Below are positions 1 through 9,508 of a stretch of DNA of 64,000 nt, piece by piece (position 1 is the first letter of the stretch; every line of letters begins with the position of its first letter). This DNA is from Collimonas sp. OK412. GTDB lineage: Bacteria > Pseudomonadota > Gammaproteobacteria > Burkholderiales > Burkholderiaceae_D. A model generated the notes under the pieces. It made no database searches and was not told the DNA's origin. It was given only the letters and a program-made list of their open reading frames with translations. Position numbers and translations under genes: made by a program. The stretch is from NCBI RefSeq assembly GCF_900112135.1, contig NZ_FOLC01000009.1, positions 115,727 through 179,726 of the forward strand, written 5' to 3'.

Positions 1-492
1 GAATTCGATAAAGAATTTCAGTTTGAAACCGTTGCACGGATCCAGCCGCGCCCATTTTTCGCGCTCGCCCTGGCCTTCACGCACTTCGACGGATTTTTTG
101 ATGCGGACAAATTTCTTGGCGGCGTTTTGTTCTTCCAGCCCGGCTTGCTGCAGCAGGAACACAAATGACGACGCCGAGCCGTCCATGATCGGGATTTCCT
201 CGGCCGTCACATCGACATACAGGTTATCGATGCCCAGTCCCGAGCAGGCTGACATCAAATGCTCGATGGTCGAGACGCGCACGCCATCCTTGACCAGCAC
301 CGAGGCCATGCGGGTATCGCCGACTTCGGTGGCCTTGGCCGGGAAGTCGACAGCAGGGTCAATATCGACACGGCGGAAAATGATGCCGGTGTCCACGGCC
401 GCCGGGCGCAAGGTCAGCTCGACTTTGGTGCCGGAATGGACGCCAATGCCTGTCGTCTTGACAATTTTTTTGATGGTGCGTTGTTTCAACAT
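1..492 (-). CDS. lpxC: UDP-3-O-acyl-N-acetylglucosamine deacetylase LpxC (N-terminal 164 residues, cut by window edge)
   Basis: LpxC is the zinc amidase that catalyses the committed step of lipid A synthesis in the cytoplasm. The reading frame begins [11 protein letters not shown] and continues through the family's opening: TTGIGVHSG, the glycine/histidine turn near residue 20, then [15 protein letters not shown], which carries one of the zinc-binding histidines, and MDGSASSFV. The C-terminal half, with the HxxxD zinc site, lies beyond position 1. The gene is the last of the division and cell wall cluster on this strand, as in many proteobacteria. A peroxiredoxin gene with its own terminator separates it from ftsZ, so it probably has its own promoter in the 493-580 gap. 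Identity is clear; only completeness is unknown. Confidence 0.96.
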   Translation of the reverse strand, partial: MLKQRTIKKIVKTTGIGVHSGTKVELTLRPAAVDTGIIFRRVDIDPAVDFPAKATEVGDTRMASVLVKDGVRVSTIEHLMSACSGLGIDNLYVDVTAEEIPIMDGSASSFVFLLQQAGLEEQNAAKKFVRIKKSVEVREGQGEREKWARLDPCNGFKLKFFIEF

Positions 493-579
493 GATGACAT
501 TATAAGTCTGACTGATAATTATTCTGTAGCGATGTGTAATCACTGTGGGGTAAAAAACACGGCCAGGCGTTTTTGCGCG

Positions 580-612
580 CGCACACAAAAGCGGCGCCTT
601 GGGGCGCCGCCT
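580..612 (-). terminator. Intrinsic terminator after the peroxiredoxin gene
   Basis: On the minus strand an 8-bp GC-rich stem (GCGGCGCC / GGCGCCGC, positions 591-610, loop of four) is followed directly by TTTTGTGTG. It sits 25 bp past the peroxiredoxin stop codon and before lpxC, so lpxC is probably transcribed separately. Confidence 0.8.
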
Positions 613-634
613 TGTTGATCAAAATTACCAGCTG

Positions 635-1141
635 TTACGCCAGTTGCGCCAGCAGGGTTTCTGCATTGGACACTTCGAACTTGCCGCCCTGCTCCACGTT
701 CAGCTGCTTGATCACGCCATCTTCGACCAGCGCCGAGAAGCGCTGCGAGCGCATGCCCATGCCGAACTTGCCGAAGTCGGCATCCAGGCCCAGCGCCTTG
801 ACGAAATCGGCGTTGCCGTCAGCCAGCAAGCGCACGATGCCGGTGGCTTTCTGGTCACGGCCCCAGGCGCCCATGACGAACGCATCGTTGACGGAAATCG
901 CCCAGATTTCATCGACGCCCTTGGCCTTGAATTCTGCCGCGTGCTGGATGTAGCCCGGCAAATGCTTGGCGGAGCAGGTTGGCGTGAAAGCGCCCGGCAC
1001 TGCGAACAAGGCGATTTTCTTGCCCTTCGCCAGCTCGCTCACATTGAACGTATTTGGTCCGAGCGCGCAGCCTTCGGTCTCGGTTTCGATGAATTCTGCT
1101 AATTTGCCTTCCGGCAGGCTATCGCCGATCTTGATGGTCAT
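635..1141 (-). CDS. Peroxiredoxin of the Prx5/AhpE-like (redoxin) family
   Basis: This 168-residue protein is a thiol peroxidase expected to reduce hydrogen peroxide and alkyl hydroperoxides in the cytoplasm. It shows the Prx5 active-site stretch VPGAFTPTCSAKHLP with the peroxidatic cysteine at residue 56, the preceding Thr and Pro, and the later GMRSQRFSALVEDG segment with the conserved arginine. Only one other cysteine is present (residue 25), so resolution may be through glutathione or an atypical disulfide; this is inference. The gene lies between ftsZ and lpxC with terminators on both sides, and so looks like an independent unit inside the dcw cluster. A fused glutaredoxin domain, found in some relatives, is absent. 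Confidence 0.93.
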   Translation of the reverse strand: MTIKIGDSLPEGKLAEFIETETEGCALGPNTFNVSELAKGKKIALFAVPGAFTPTCSAKHLPGYIQHAAEFKAKGVDEIWAISVNDAFVMGAWGRDQKATGIVRLLADGNADFVKALGLDADFGKFGMGMRSQRFSALVEDGVIKQLNVEQGGKFEVSNAETLLAQLA

Positions 1142-1237
1142 GATTAAGTCCTTGTCTGGATGAAGAAGCCTCTAAAAACGCAGCACGGAACTGGGTCACG
1201 CGCCGGACTTTCAGAGGAACTGGGAGTTAGCGGATGT

Positions 1238-1272
1238 TACAAAAGAAAACGCCGCGCCTGTCGACGCGGCGT
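1238..1272 (-). terminator. Intrinsic terminator after ftsZ
   Basis: On the minus strand the stem ACGCCGCG / CGCGGCGT (1249-1256 with 1265-1272, loop of eight) is followed by TTTTCTTTTG. It lies about 100 bp past the ftsZ stop and marks the end of the dcw transcript. Confidence 0.85.
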
Positions 1273-1372
1273 GGAACCCGCAGTATGCCTTGTTCCGCAA
1301 ATTCATGCAGAAGGCCCGCGATGATAGCGGGTATCAGCACCCGCCATCATTATTGCTCAGGACAGCCTGGAC

Positions 1373-2548
1373 TCAGTCGGCCTGCTTGCGCAGGAAAGCC
1401 GGAATGTCGTAGGTTTCCATGCCGTTCTTTTCCAAAGCCCGCACCGTGTCGGAAGCCGACTCGCGACGCCATACCGCCGGCGCCTTCATGCCTTCGAACG
1501 AAGAGCTGCCGTGTCCCACCGAAGCCTGGCCATGCATCATCGGCTCATTGTGGGTGCCGGTACGCATCATCGGCGCCTGCACCAGCTGCACTGCCTTGCG
1601 TGCACGGCCCAGGCCGGTCGCCACCACGGTGACGCGGATATCGTCGCCCATGGTTTCGTCGTAGGCAATGCCTTGGGCAATCGAAGCATCCGGCGCCGCA
1701 AACGCACGCACGGTCGCCATCACTTCCTTGATTTCCTTACCCTTCAGGCTGCGGCTGGCGGTAACGTTGACCAGCACGCCACGGGCGCCGGACAGGTCGA
1801 TGCCGTCCAGCAGCGGCGAGGCGACTGCCTGCTCCGCCGCCAGGCGCGCGCGGTCGACGCCGGATGCCGTGGCGGTTCCCATCATGGCCTTGCCTTGTTC
1901 GCCCATGATGGTCTTGACGTCGTTGAAGTCGACGTTGATGTGGCCAGGCACATTGATGATTTCGGCGATCCCGGCAACAGCATTGTTGAGGACGTCGTCG
2001 GCGTGCTGCAGCCATTCCATCATGCTGTCGTCTTCATAAATCTCTTCGAGCTTTTCGTTGAGGATGATGATCAGCGAATCGACATGCTGGGACAGGGCTT
2101 CCAGGCCTTCATCGGCGATGTCCATGCACTTCTGGCCTTCATATGAAAACGGTTTGGACACCACCGCCACCGTCAGCGCGCCCAGTTCCTTGGCGATCTG
2201 CGCCACCACCGGCGCCGCGCCGGTGCCGGTGCCGCCGCCCATGCCGGCGGCGATGAACACCATGTGCGCGCCGCGCAATGCGTCTTCAATCCGGCCGCGC
2301 GATTCCTCGGCCAGCTGACGCCCCACCGACGGCTTCATGCCCGCGCCCAGGCCGGTCTCGCCGATCTGGATCACGTTGTGCGCCTTCGACTGCTTAAGCG
2401 CCTGCGCATCGGTGTTGGCAGCGATGAACTCCACTCCTGACACACCCTTGTTGATCATATGTTGGACCGCGTTGCCGCCGGCGCCACCGACGCCGACAAC
2501 TTTAATCACGGTGCCCAAAGTTGCATTGTCAAGCATATCGATTTCCAT
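1373..2548 (-). CDS. ftsZ: Cell division protein FtsZ
   Basis: FtsZ is the tubulin-like GTPase that assembles the Z ring at midcell. The 391-residue protein opens with MEIDMLDNATLGTVIKVVGVGG; the nucleotide-binding GGGTGTG loop is at residues 104-110 and the N-terminal GGAGGNAV loop near 21. The T7 synergy region (DFNDVKTIM) follows, then a poorly conserved linker rich in H, M and S. The C-terminal peptide DIPAFLRKQ, which binds FtsA and ZipA-type partners, is intact. The start is supported by GAGGAAAT six bases upstream of the ATG. A gap of 118 bp to ftsA could hold an extra promoter, though no clear -35/-10 pair was seen. Confidence 0.99.
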   Translation of the reverse strand: MEIDMLDNATLGTVIKVVGVGGAGGNAVQHMINKGVSGVEFIAANTDAQALKQSKAHNVIQIGETGLGAGMKPSVGRQLAEESRGRIEDALRGAHMVFIAAGMGGGTGTGAAPVVAQIAKELGALTVAVVSKPFSYEGQKCMDIADEGLEALSQHVDSLIIILNEKLEEIYEDDSMMEWLQHADDVLNNAVAGIAEIINVPGHINVDFNDVKTIMGEQGKAMMGTATASGVDRARLAAEQAVASPLLDGIDLSGARGVLVNVTASRSLKGKEIKEVMATVRAFAAPDASIAQGIAYDETMGDDIRVTVVATGLGRARKAVQLVQAPMMRTGTHNEPMMHGQASVGHGSSSFEGMKAPAVWRRESASDTVRALEKNGMETYDIPAFLRKQAD

Positions 2549-2666
2549 GATATTTCCTCATAAAGATGCAGCATCCAGTCAATAGGCATCACGCTGTGTG
2601 AGGCCTAGCAACTGACAACTGCGTGTTGCACAAACAACGTTAAAAACAAATCTCGTATTAAAGTTC

Positions 2667-3899
2667 TTAAAAATTACCCAGGAACCATTCCTTCATGCGC
2701 TGCCAGATCGCCTTCGCAGAACCTTCCTGGCGCGTCACGATGTAGCCGCGCAGGTATTGCTTCTTCGCTTCCAGCAGCAAACCCAGCACCGTCGAATAAC
2801 GCGGGCTGCGCACCACATCGGCCAGCTGGCCGCGATAATCCGGCGTTCCCAGGCGCGCAGGCTTGAGGAAAATATCCTCCGCCAGTTCGATCATGCCGGG
2901 CATCATCGCGGAGCCGCCGGTCAGCACTACTCCGCTCGACAGCACCTCTTCGTAACCCGACTCGCGGACCACCTGGTGCACCAGCGCAAACAGCTCTTCG
3001 ACGCGCGGTTCGATCACCGCCGCCAGCGCCTGGCGCGACAGGGTGCGCGGATTGCGGTCGCCCAGGCCGGGCACTTCCAGCGTCTCGCCCGGATCGGCCA
3101 GGATCTGCTTGGCCACGCCATAGCGCAACTTGATTTCTTCCGCCTCGTTGGTCGGCGTCCGCAGCGCCATCGCGATGTCGTTGGTAATCTGGTCGCCGGC
3201 AATCGGGATCACCGCGGTATGCCGGATCGCGCCTTCGGTGAACACCGCTACGTCGGTGGTGCCGCCGCCGATATCGACCAGCACCACGCCCAGCTCTTTC
3301 TCGTCCGAGGTCAACACCGCATCGGCCGAGGCCAGCGGCTGCAAGGTCAGGTCCGATACTTCCAGCCCGCAGCGCCGGATGCACTTGACGATGTTCTGCA
3401 CCGCCGATACCGCTCCGGTGACGATGTGCACCTTGACTTCCAGTCGGATGCCGCTCATGCCGATTGGTTCACGCACATCTTCCTGGCTGTCGACAATAAA
3501 TTCCTGCGGCACGGTATGCAGCAATTGCTGGTCGGTAGGAATGTTGACCGCCTTGGCCGTTTCTATAACGCGCGAGACGTCGGCCGCGCTGACTTCCTTG
3601 TCCTTGATCGCCACCATGCCGCTGGAATTGAAGCTGCGGATATGGCTGCCAGCGATCCCGGTGTACACGTTGCGGATCTTGCAGTCGGCCATCAGCTCCG
3701 CTTCTTCCAGTGCGCGCTGGATGGATTCGACGGTGGCTTCGATGTTCACCACCACGCCCTTTTTCAGCCCCTTGGACTCAGCCTGGCCCAGGCCGATGAC
3801 TTCATGGCGCCCGTCGGACAATACCTCGGCTACCACGGCCACCACTTTGGAGGTGCCGATGTCGAGACCGACGATCAAGTTTTTTGCGTCTTTTGTCAT
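2667..3899 (-). CDS. ftsA: Cell division protein FtsA
   Basis: FtsA is the actin-fold protein that tethers FtsZ filaments to the inner membrane and recruits later divisome proteins. The 410-residue protein starts with the ATP-site signature GLDIGTSKVVAVVAEV, and the second phosphate loop appears as VDIGGGTTDVAVF. The adenosine motif VVLTGGSAMMPGM is present near residue 330. The tail ends in WQRMKEWFLGNF, an amphipathic helix matching the usual membrane-targeting sequence. It follows ftsQ by only ten bases and precedes ftsZ, the standard order. Confidence 0.98.
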   Translation of the reverse strand: MTKDAKNLIVGLDIGTSKVVAVVAEVLSDGRHEVIGLGQAESKGLKKGVVVNIEATVESIQRALEEAELMADCKIRNVYTGIAGSHIRSFNSSGMVAIKDKEVSAADVSRVIETAKAVNIPTDQQLLHTVPQEFIVDSQEDVREPIGMSGIRLEVKVHIVTGAVSAVQNIVKCIRRCGLEVSDLTLQPLASADAVLTSDEKELGVVLVDIGGGTTDVAVFTEGAIRHTAVIPIAGDQITNDIAMALRTPTNEAEEIKLRYGVAKQILADPGETLEVPGLGDRNPRTLSRQALAAVIEPRVEELFALVHQVVRESGYEEVLSSGVVLTGGSAMMPGMIELAEDIFLKPARLGTPDYRGQLADVVRSPRYSTVLGLLLEAKKQYLRGYIVTRQEGSAKAIWQRMKEWFLGNF

Positions 3900-3909
3900 A
3901 GTGTTTCGC

Positions 3910-4677
3910 TTATTTTTTCTTGCTTCCCAATCCGGCCGACAAACCGCTCGCCTTCAGCGCCAAGCCATTCGGATACCGCATATCCACACTCTCGATCCGG
4001 TTCTGCAAACGCGACAGCAGTTGCGGATAAATCTGCACCAGTCGTTCCACACGGTCTTTCAGCGTGTTCTTGTTTTGCTCACGCCCCAACTCCACCGTCA
4101 TGCCGTTGTCCAGTTTTACGGTCCACGCATAACGACTCGATAAATCCACCTCTACCGGGTTCAGCTTCAACGGCGCAAACCAGGCACGAAAATCCGCCAG
4201 GCGCGCCGTCACATCTTTTTCACTGCCTTTCGGACCAGACAAGCGCAGCAGCTCGCCATCCTCTTCCGCCTCGTCCAGGTTGGCGGTAAACAAATCGCCA
4301 TACACCGACAGCAAGCGGCCGTCGTCGTCCCAGGTCGCCAGCGGCTGGTGCTCTTCCACCGTCACGATCAGCGTGTTCGGCCATTCCCGCTGCACCGCCG
4401 CCTTGCGCACCCAGGGCACCGATTCGAACGCGCTGCGCACCGTATCCAGGTTGGCGGTGAAAAAATTGCCCTTGATGCGAGGCAGCGCGCTGGCGCGGAC
4501 GATCAATGGATTGACACGCCGCAGTTCGCTCTGCCCAGCACCCTCGATCCGGATCGTCTTCAGCGTGAACATGGGACGCTGCGCCAGCCACCAGACGCCA
4601 GACGCCAGCAATGCGAGCGCAGCCAGTCCCAGCAAGGTGCCGGAGATTGCGTTCAACATTTTGATGTCTTGCCACAT
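3910..4677 (-). CDS. ftsQ: Cell division protein FtsQ
   Basis: FtsQ is a bitopic inner-membrane protein that links early and late divisome components through FtsB and FtsL. The 255-residue sequence has a short cytoplasmic N-terminus, one hydrophobic helix at about residues 9-30 (LLGLAALALLASGVWWLA), then a POTRA domain (FTLKTIRIEGAGQ, with the N-terminal beta strand and VNP segment) and the FtsQ domain containing WPNTLIVTVEEHQPLATW. It ends with a lysine-rich tail. Length and position between ddlB and ftsA fit the family. The 77-bp gap to ddlB contains a perfect 13-bp tandem duplication. Confidence 0.96.
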   Translation of the reverse strand: MWQDIKMLNAISGTLLGLAALALLASGVWWLAQRPMFTLKTIRIEGAGQSELRRVNPLIVRASALPRIKGNFFTANLDTVRSAFESVPWVRKAAVQREWPNTLIVTVEEHQPLATWDDDGRLLSVYGDLFTANLDEAEEDGELLRLSGPKGSEKDVTARLADFRAWFAPLKLNPVEVDLSSRYAWTVKLDNGMTVELGREQNKNTLKDRVERLVQIYPQLLSRLQNRIESVDMRYPNGLALKASGLSAGLGSKKK

Positions 4678-4703
4678 GGTTATCGACTTTATCGCTTGGA
4701 TCG

Positions 4704-4729
4704 TTAAGGTTTTCTATTAAGGTTTTCTA
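4704..4729. repeat. Perfect 13-bp tandem duplication upstream of ftsQ
   Basis: The unit TTAAGGTTTTCTA occurs twice head to tail, at 4704-4716 and 4717-4729, between the ddlB stop and the ftsQ start. It looks like a replication-slippage duplication. No function can be assigned. Confidence 0.9.
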
Positions 4730-4754
4730 TTCACGCTTTCTGCATTCCGCCGGA

Positions 4755-5741
4755 TCAGTCCGGTTTCCAGTCTTCCGACGGCTTCAGGTCCAGCGAAGCC
4801 GACTTCAGTATTTCAACGCACAGGTCTTCGTAGCTGACGCCGTCCGCCTTGGCCGCCATCGGCACCAGCGAATGGCCGGTCATGCCTGGCGAGGTATTGA
4901 TCTCCAGCAGGAACGGCTCGTTATCGGACGAGCGCAGCATGAAATCGACCCGCGCCCATCCTTCGCATCCGATCGCGTTGAAGGCCTGTACCGCCAGCGA
5001 CTGTATGCGCTGGGCCAATGCCTCATCCAGCGGCGCCGGACACAGGTACTTGGTGTCGTCGGTAAAATATTTATGCTGATAATCGTAATTGCCTTCCGGC
5101 GCGCGGATCTCGACGATAGGCAAAGCCCGCGCATTGCGGCCGGCGCCCAGCACCGGCACCGTCAATTCACGGCCGGCGATGAATTCTTCCGCCAGCACTT
5201 TTTCATCGAACTTGGCGCACAAGGCAAAACCTTCGTTCATGTCGGAATAACCGACGACCTTGCTGATGCCGATGGTCGATCCTTCATGCGGCGCTTTCAG
5301 CATCAGCGGCAAGCCCAGCACGTCCGGCACCTGGCGCAGTTCTTCGCGGGTCGCGCTGTGCGCATCCAGCACGATGAAGCGCGGCGTCGGCAATCCCATG
5401 CTTTGCCAGATGCGCTTGGTCATGACCTTGTCCATCGCGATCGCCGACGCCATCACGCCCGGCCCGGTGTAAGGAATGCCGAGCTGCTCCAGCGCGCCTT
5501 GCAACGTCCCGTCTTCGCCATAGCGGCCGTGCAGGGCGATAAACACGCGGTCGAACTTTTCCGCCGCCAGTTCCGCCAGGCTGCGCTGTGCCGGATCGAA
5601 AGGATGGGCATCGACGCCGCGGCTTTTCAGCGCCTGCAGCACGCCTGCTCCAGACATGTTGGAGACTTCGCGCTCGGCCGAACGTCCGCCGAACAGCACG
5701 CCGACTTTTCCGAATTGATTGGTCACCATTTTTTTGCTCAT
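4755..5741 (-). CDS. ddlB: D-alanine--D-alanine ligase
   Basis: Ddl joins two D-alanines using ATP, giving the dipeptide that MurF adds to the peptidoglycan precursor. The 328-residue protein has the ATP-grasp layout: [19 protein letters not shown] near the N-terminus, the lid around [32 protein letters not shown], and the metal and phosphate site [18 protein letters not shown] near the C-terminus. It sits between murC and ftsQ, where the ddlB paralogue is found in proteobacterial dcw clusters. A GAGATACAA stretch precedes the chosen ATG. Confidence 0.98.
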   Translation of the reverse strand: MSKKMVTNQFGKVGVLFGGRSAEREVSNMSGAGVLQALKSRGVDAHPFDPAQRSLAELAAEKFDRVFIALHGRYGEDGTLQGALEQLGIPYTGPGVMASAIAMDKVMTKRIWQSMGLPTPRFIVLDAHSATREELRQVPDVLGLPLMLKAPHEGSTIGISKVVGYSDMNEGFALCAKFDEKVLAEEFIAGRELTVPVLGAGRNARALPIVEIRAPEGNYDYQHKYFTDDTKYLCPAPLDEALAQRIQSLAVQAFNAIGCEGWARVDFMLRSSDNEPFLLEINTSPGMTGHSLVPMAAKADGVSYEDLCVEILKSASLDLKPSEDWKPD

Positions 5742-5771
5742 TTGTATCTCAATATTTGGTATGACTGTTTT

Positions 5772-7178
5772 TTACTGCTCTACCAGCTGCGCAAGCTTGC
5801 CGGGCACGCCGCTGATCGAGCCGGCGCCCATCGTCATCACTACATCGCCGTCGCGCACCAGATTCAAGACCGATGCCGGCATGTCGTTGATATCTTCCAC
5901 AAACACCAGCTCAGCCATGCCAGCCACCCGCAAGGCGTGCGCCAGGGCGCGCCCGTCAGCGGCGACAATCGGCGCTTCGCCGGCGGCGTACACTTCCGCC
6001 AGCACCAGCACATCCACCGTCGACAGCACTTTCACAAAATCTTCAAACAGGTCGCGGGTACGGGTGTAGCGATGCGGCTGGAACACCAGCACCAGGCGCC
6101 GCCCCGGATACGCGCCGCGCGCCGCCGAAATGGTCGCCGAGGTTTCCACCGGATGGTGGCCATAATCGTCGACCAGGGCGAATTCGCCGTTGGCCTTGCC
6201 GGCGGCGTCCTGCAGCTTGATTTCACCGTAGCGCGTGAAGCGGCGGCCGACACCATTGAATTCGGTCAGCGCCTGCTGGATCGCGGCATCGGCGACGCCC
6301 AGCTCGCGCGCAATCGCAATCGCGGCGCAAGCGTTCTGGACATTGTGCATGCCGGGCTGGTTCAGGCTGATCGGCATCGCCGCATAACCCTTCTGGATCA
6401 CCGTGAACTGCATGTGGCCGGCGACGGCCTTGGCGTCGATCGCGCGCACATCGGCGTCGGCGTGGAAACCGTAGGTGGTGATCAGCTTGGAAATCTGCGG
6501 CATGATTTCGCGCACGTTGGCGTCATCGATGCACAGCACCGCCACGCCGTAAAACGGCAAGCGCTGGGTGAATTCGACAAAAGCCTGCTTCAGCTTGCCG
6601 AAATCATGATCATAGGTATCCATATGATCGGCATCGATGTTGGTGATCACTTCGATCACCGGCGACAGGTTCAGGAACGATGCATCCGATTCGTCGGCTT
6701 CGGCCACGATAAAGTCGCCCGAACCCAGCTTGGCGTTGGCGCCGGCGCTGGTGAGGCGGCCGCCGATCACAAAAGTCGGGTCGAGGCCGCCTTGCGCCAG
6801 CACGCTCGCCACCAGGCTGGTGGTGGTGGTCTTGCCATGGGTGCCGGCAATCGCAATGCCGCGCTTGAGGCGCATCAGCTCCGCCAGCATGACCGCGCGC
6901 GGCACGATGGGGATATGCTTTTCGCGCGCAGCGACCACTTCCGGGTTATCGGCCTGCACCGCCGTCGATGTCACGATCGCGTGCGCCTGGTCGATATTCG
7001 CGGCTGCGTGGCCGCGGCTGACTTTGGCGCCGAGGGCGGCCAGGCGCCGGGTCGCGGCGTTGTCGCCGAGATCGGAACCGGAAATCGTATAACCGAGGTT
7101 GAGCAGCACTTCAGCGATGCCGCTCATACCGCTGCCGCCAATGCCTACGAAATGGATATTTTTAACTTTATGTTTCAT
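5772..7178 (-). CDS. murC: UDP-N-acetylmuramate--L-alanine ligase MurC
   Basis: MurC adds L-alanine to UDP-MurNAc, the first amino acid of the stem peptide, with ATP. The N-terminal Rossmann domain begins [22 protein letters not shown], the central ATPase loop is [12 protein letters not shown], and the C-terminal domain includes [10 protein letters not shown] and [15 protein letters not shown] choose the ATG at 7178, giving 468 residues starting MKHKVKN. A GTG nine bases further upstream abuts the murG stop codon and is an alternative start. The gene follows murG immediately, so the two are probably translationally coupled. Confidence 0.97.
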   Translation of the reverse strand: MKHKVKNIHFVGIGGSGMSGIAEVLLNLGYTISGSDLGDNAATRRLAALGAKVSRGHAAANIDQAHAIVTSTAVQADNPEVVAAREKHIPIVPRAVMLAELMRLKRGIAIAGTHGKTTTTSLVASVLAQGGLDPTFVIGGRLTSAGANAKLGSGDFIVAEADESDASFLNLSPVIEVITNIDADHMDTYDHDFGKLKQAFVEFTQRLPFYGVAVLCIDDANVREIMPQISKLITTYGFHADADVRAIDAKAVAGHMQFTVIQKGYAAMPISLNQPGMHNVQNACAAIAIARELGVADAAIQQALTEFNGVGRRFTRYGEIKLQDAAGKANGEFALVDDYGHHPVETSATISAARGAYPGRRLVLVFQPHRYTRTRDLFEDFVKVLSTVDVLVLAEVYAAGEAPIVAADGRALAHALRVAGMAELVFVEDINDMPASVLNLVRDGDVVMTMGAGSISGVPGKLAQLVEQ

Positions 7179-7187
7179 GGTCTTCAC

Positions 7188-8276
7188 TCACTGCGCACCT
7201 GCCAATTCTTCAAGAACCTGCGCGATCGCCTGGTTGGCGTCGCGCCGGCCGTTTTCATATGCTGCCTGCGCCATCGTCTGGCAGTCCTGGCGCGAGATCC
7301 GCGTCAACAAGGCGGCCAGGCGCTCTTTGCTCAAATCTGTCTGCGGCAAATGGATCGCCGCTTTCTGCGTCGCCATCCAGCGCGCGTTGTCGCGCTGGTG
7401 CGAAGTGGTCGAGGCCACCAGCGGCACCAGCACGCTGGCGACGCCGGCCGCCGTCAGTTCCGAAATCGTGATCGCGCCGGCGCGGCAAATCACCAGGTCG
7501 GCGTCGGCATAACGGCGCGGCATGTCGTCGATGAACGCCACTACCTCCGCTGTCACGCCGGCCGCCGCATACGCGCTGCGCAAGGCATCGATATGCTGCT
7601 TGCCGGATTGATGCGTGATGCTGGGCCGCAGATCGGCCGGAATCAGGGCCAGCGCCGCCGGCAAACAATCGTTGAGCGCCTTCGCGCCCAGGCTGCCGCC
7701 CACCACCAGCAAACGCAAAGGACCGATGCGGCCGCCGTAACGTTCTGCCGGCAGCGGCAGCGCCAGGATTTCCTTGCGCACCGGATTGCCGGTGACCAGC
7801 GCCTTGTTGGCGGCCCGGCCGAAATCGGCCGGAAATCCGAACAGCACCCGCTGCGCCAGCGGCGTCAAGGTCTTGTTCGACAACAGCAACGCCGCATCGG
7901 CATTCACCAGCACCAGGGGCACGCCGCGCAAGCGCGCCATCGCTCCTCCCGGCACCGTCACATATCCGCCCATGCCCAGCACCACGTTGGCTTGGCGCCG
8001 GCCCAGGATGCGGAAGCAGGCTGGAAAACTCGCCAGCAAGCGCCAGACGCCGCGCAAGGTGTGCGCCAGGCCTTTGCCGCGCAAACCCGAGAAGGCAATC
8101 TGGTCCATCTCGATGCCATGCTGCGGCACCAGGTCGCGCTCCATGCCGTGGGTAGTCCCCAGCCAGCTCACTTGCCAGCCGCGCGCGCGCATGGTGTCGG
8201 CAATCGCCAGGCCGGGAAATATGTGGCCGCCGGTGCCTGCGGCCATGATCAATAAATGTTTCATACCCGGTTTCAT
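7188..8276 (-). CDS. murG: UDP-N-acetylglucosamine--N-acetylmuramyl-(pentapeptide) pyrophosphoryl-undecaprenol GlcNAc transferase MurG
   Basis: MurG is the membrane-associated GT-B glycosyltransferase that converts lipid I to lipid II on the cytoplasmic face. The N-terminal acceptor loop [16 protein letters not shown], the [10 protein letters not shown] segment, the second G-loop [13 protein letters not shown] and the donor-binding [14 protein letters not shown] are all present. The ATG at 8276 overlaps the ftsW stop as ATGA and gives 362 residues; an internal ATG at 8264 ([10 protein letters not shown]) is equally close to family starts. The same frame stays open upstream but that part lies inside ftsW and is not expected to be coding. 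Confidence 0.97.
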   Translation of the reverse strand: MKPGMKHLLIMAAGTGGHIFPGLAIADTMRARGWQVSWLGTTHGMERDLVPQHGIEMDQIAFSGLRGKGLAHTLRGVWRLLASFPACFRILGRRQANVVLGMGGYVTVPGGAMARLRGVPLVLVNADAALLLSNKTLTPLAQRVLFGFPADFGRAANKALVTGNPVRKEILALPLPAERYGGRIGPLRLLVVGGSLGAKALNDCLPAALALIPADLRPSITHQSGKQHIDALRSAYAAAGVTAEVVAFIDDMPRRYADADLVICRAGAITISELTAAGVASVLVPLVASTTSHQRDNARWMATQKAAIHLPQTDLSKERLAALLTRISRQDCQTMAQAAYENGRRDANQAIAQVLEELAGAQ

Positions 8277-9508
8277 GCCCGGCCTCCGCGCATCAGAACC
8301 CGGTTTTCGTAATCGATGCGCAGCAGGATCGCCAGGCCGACGCAATTGATCAGCACGCCGGAACCGCCGTAGCTCATCAGTGGCAGGGTCAGGCCCTTGG
8401 TCGGCAGCAAACCCAGGTTGACGCCCATGTTGATGAAGGTCTGGACACCGATCCAGATCCCAATGCCCTTGGCGGTCAAACCGGCGAAAGTCTGTTCCAT
8501 GGCGATCGCCTGGCGGCCGATTTCAAAAGAGCGCTTGATGATCCAGTAAAACAGCATGACCACCACCAGCACGCCGGCAAACCCGAGTTCTTCGCCGATC
8601 ACCGCCAGCAAGAAGTCGGTATGCGCTTCCGGCAGATAATGCAGCTTCTCGACGCTGGCCCCGAGGCCGACGCCAAACAGTTCGCCGCGGCCGAAGGCGA
8701 TCAGCGAATGCGACAGCTGATAAGCCTTGCCCAGGGCATTTTCTTCCGCCCATGGATTCAGGTAAGCGAAGATCCGCTCGCGCCGCCATGGCGACAGCCA
8801 GATCACCAGCGTGAACATGCCGGCCAGCATGGCGCCAATGCCGCCGAACCAGACGCCGTTGATCCCGCCCAGGAACAGGATGCCCATCGCGATGCAGACG
8901 ATCACCCCGAGCGCGCCGAGATCCGGCTCCAGCATCAGCAGCAGGCCGACCAGTCCGACCGCGGCGGTCATCGGCAGGAATCCCTTGGTCAGCTTGTGCA
9001 TCACTTCCTGCTTGCGCACCGTGTAGTTGGCGGCATACAGGACAATAAACAGCTTCATCAATTCCGATGGCTGCAAATTGAATACGCGGAACGACAGCCA
9101 GCGCTTGGCGCCGTTGACGCCGCGCCCCAGGCCCGGCACCAGCACCATCGCCAGCAGGATCAGGGTAATCACGAACAGGTATGGCGCCCAGCGCTGCCAG
9201 GTGGCAATCGGGATGCGGAAGGTCACCAGTCCGGCCAGCAGCGAAACGCCGATAAAGATCGCTTGCCGCACCAGGAAGTGGCCATTCGTGTAATTCGAAT
9301 ACTTGGGCGAATCCGGCAGCGCAATCGAAGCCGAATACACCATCACCAGCCCGAACAGCATCAGCAGCACGACCACCCACACCAGCGGCTGGTCGTACTC
9401 CATCATTTTCGAACGCTGGACGCCAGGTTTCTGGCTATCGAGCGTGCGCGGCCGCGCCGGCGCATGGTCCGCCGGCTTGCCTGAAAATGATGGGAAGGCG
9501 AATTTCAT
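8273..9508 (-). CDS. ftsW: Lipid II polymerase / division protein FtsW
   Basis: FtsW is the SEDS-family peptidoglycan glycosyltransferase of the divisome, working with the transpeptidase FtsI. The 411-residue protein has about ten hydrophobic segments after a roughly 40-residue cytoplasmic N-terminus. Family stretches include [31 protein letters not shown] with the catalytic aspartate, [18 protein letters not shown], and the C-terminal [19 protein letters not shown]. It overlaps murD at its start and murG at its end by four bases each (ATGA), indicating translational coupling. Confidence 0.98.
   Translation of the reverse strand: MKFAFPSFSGKPADHAPARPRTLDSQKPGVQRSKMMEYDQPLVWVVVLLMLFGLVMVYSASIALPDSPKYSNYTNGHFLVRQAIFIGVSLLAGLVTFRIPIATWQRWAPYLFVITLILLAMVLVPGLGRGVNGAKRWLSFRVFNLQPSELMKLFIVLYAANYTVRKQEVMHKLTKGFLPMTAAVGLVGLLLMLEPDLGALGVIVCIAMGILFLGGINGVWFGGIGAMLAGMFTLVIWLSPWRRERIFAYLNPWAEENALGKAYQLSHSLIAFGRGELFGVGLGASVEKLHYLPEAHTDFLLAVIGEELGFAGVLVVVMLFYWIIKRSFEIGRQAIAMEQTFAGLTAKGIGIWIGVQTFINMGVNLGLLPTKGLTLPLMSYGGSGVLINCVGLAILLRIDYENRVLMRGGRA

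Noticed and set aside
4872-8255. Very long plus-strand open frame (1127 codons) opposite ddlB, murC and murG
   Set aside because: It is antisense to three firmly identified genes, is rich in His, Arg, Gln and Ala as expected from a GC-rich shadow frame, and shows no family motif.
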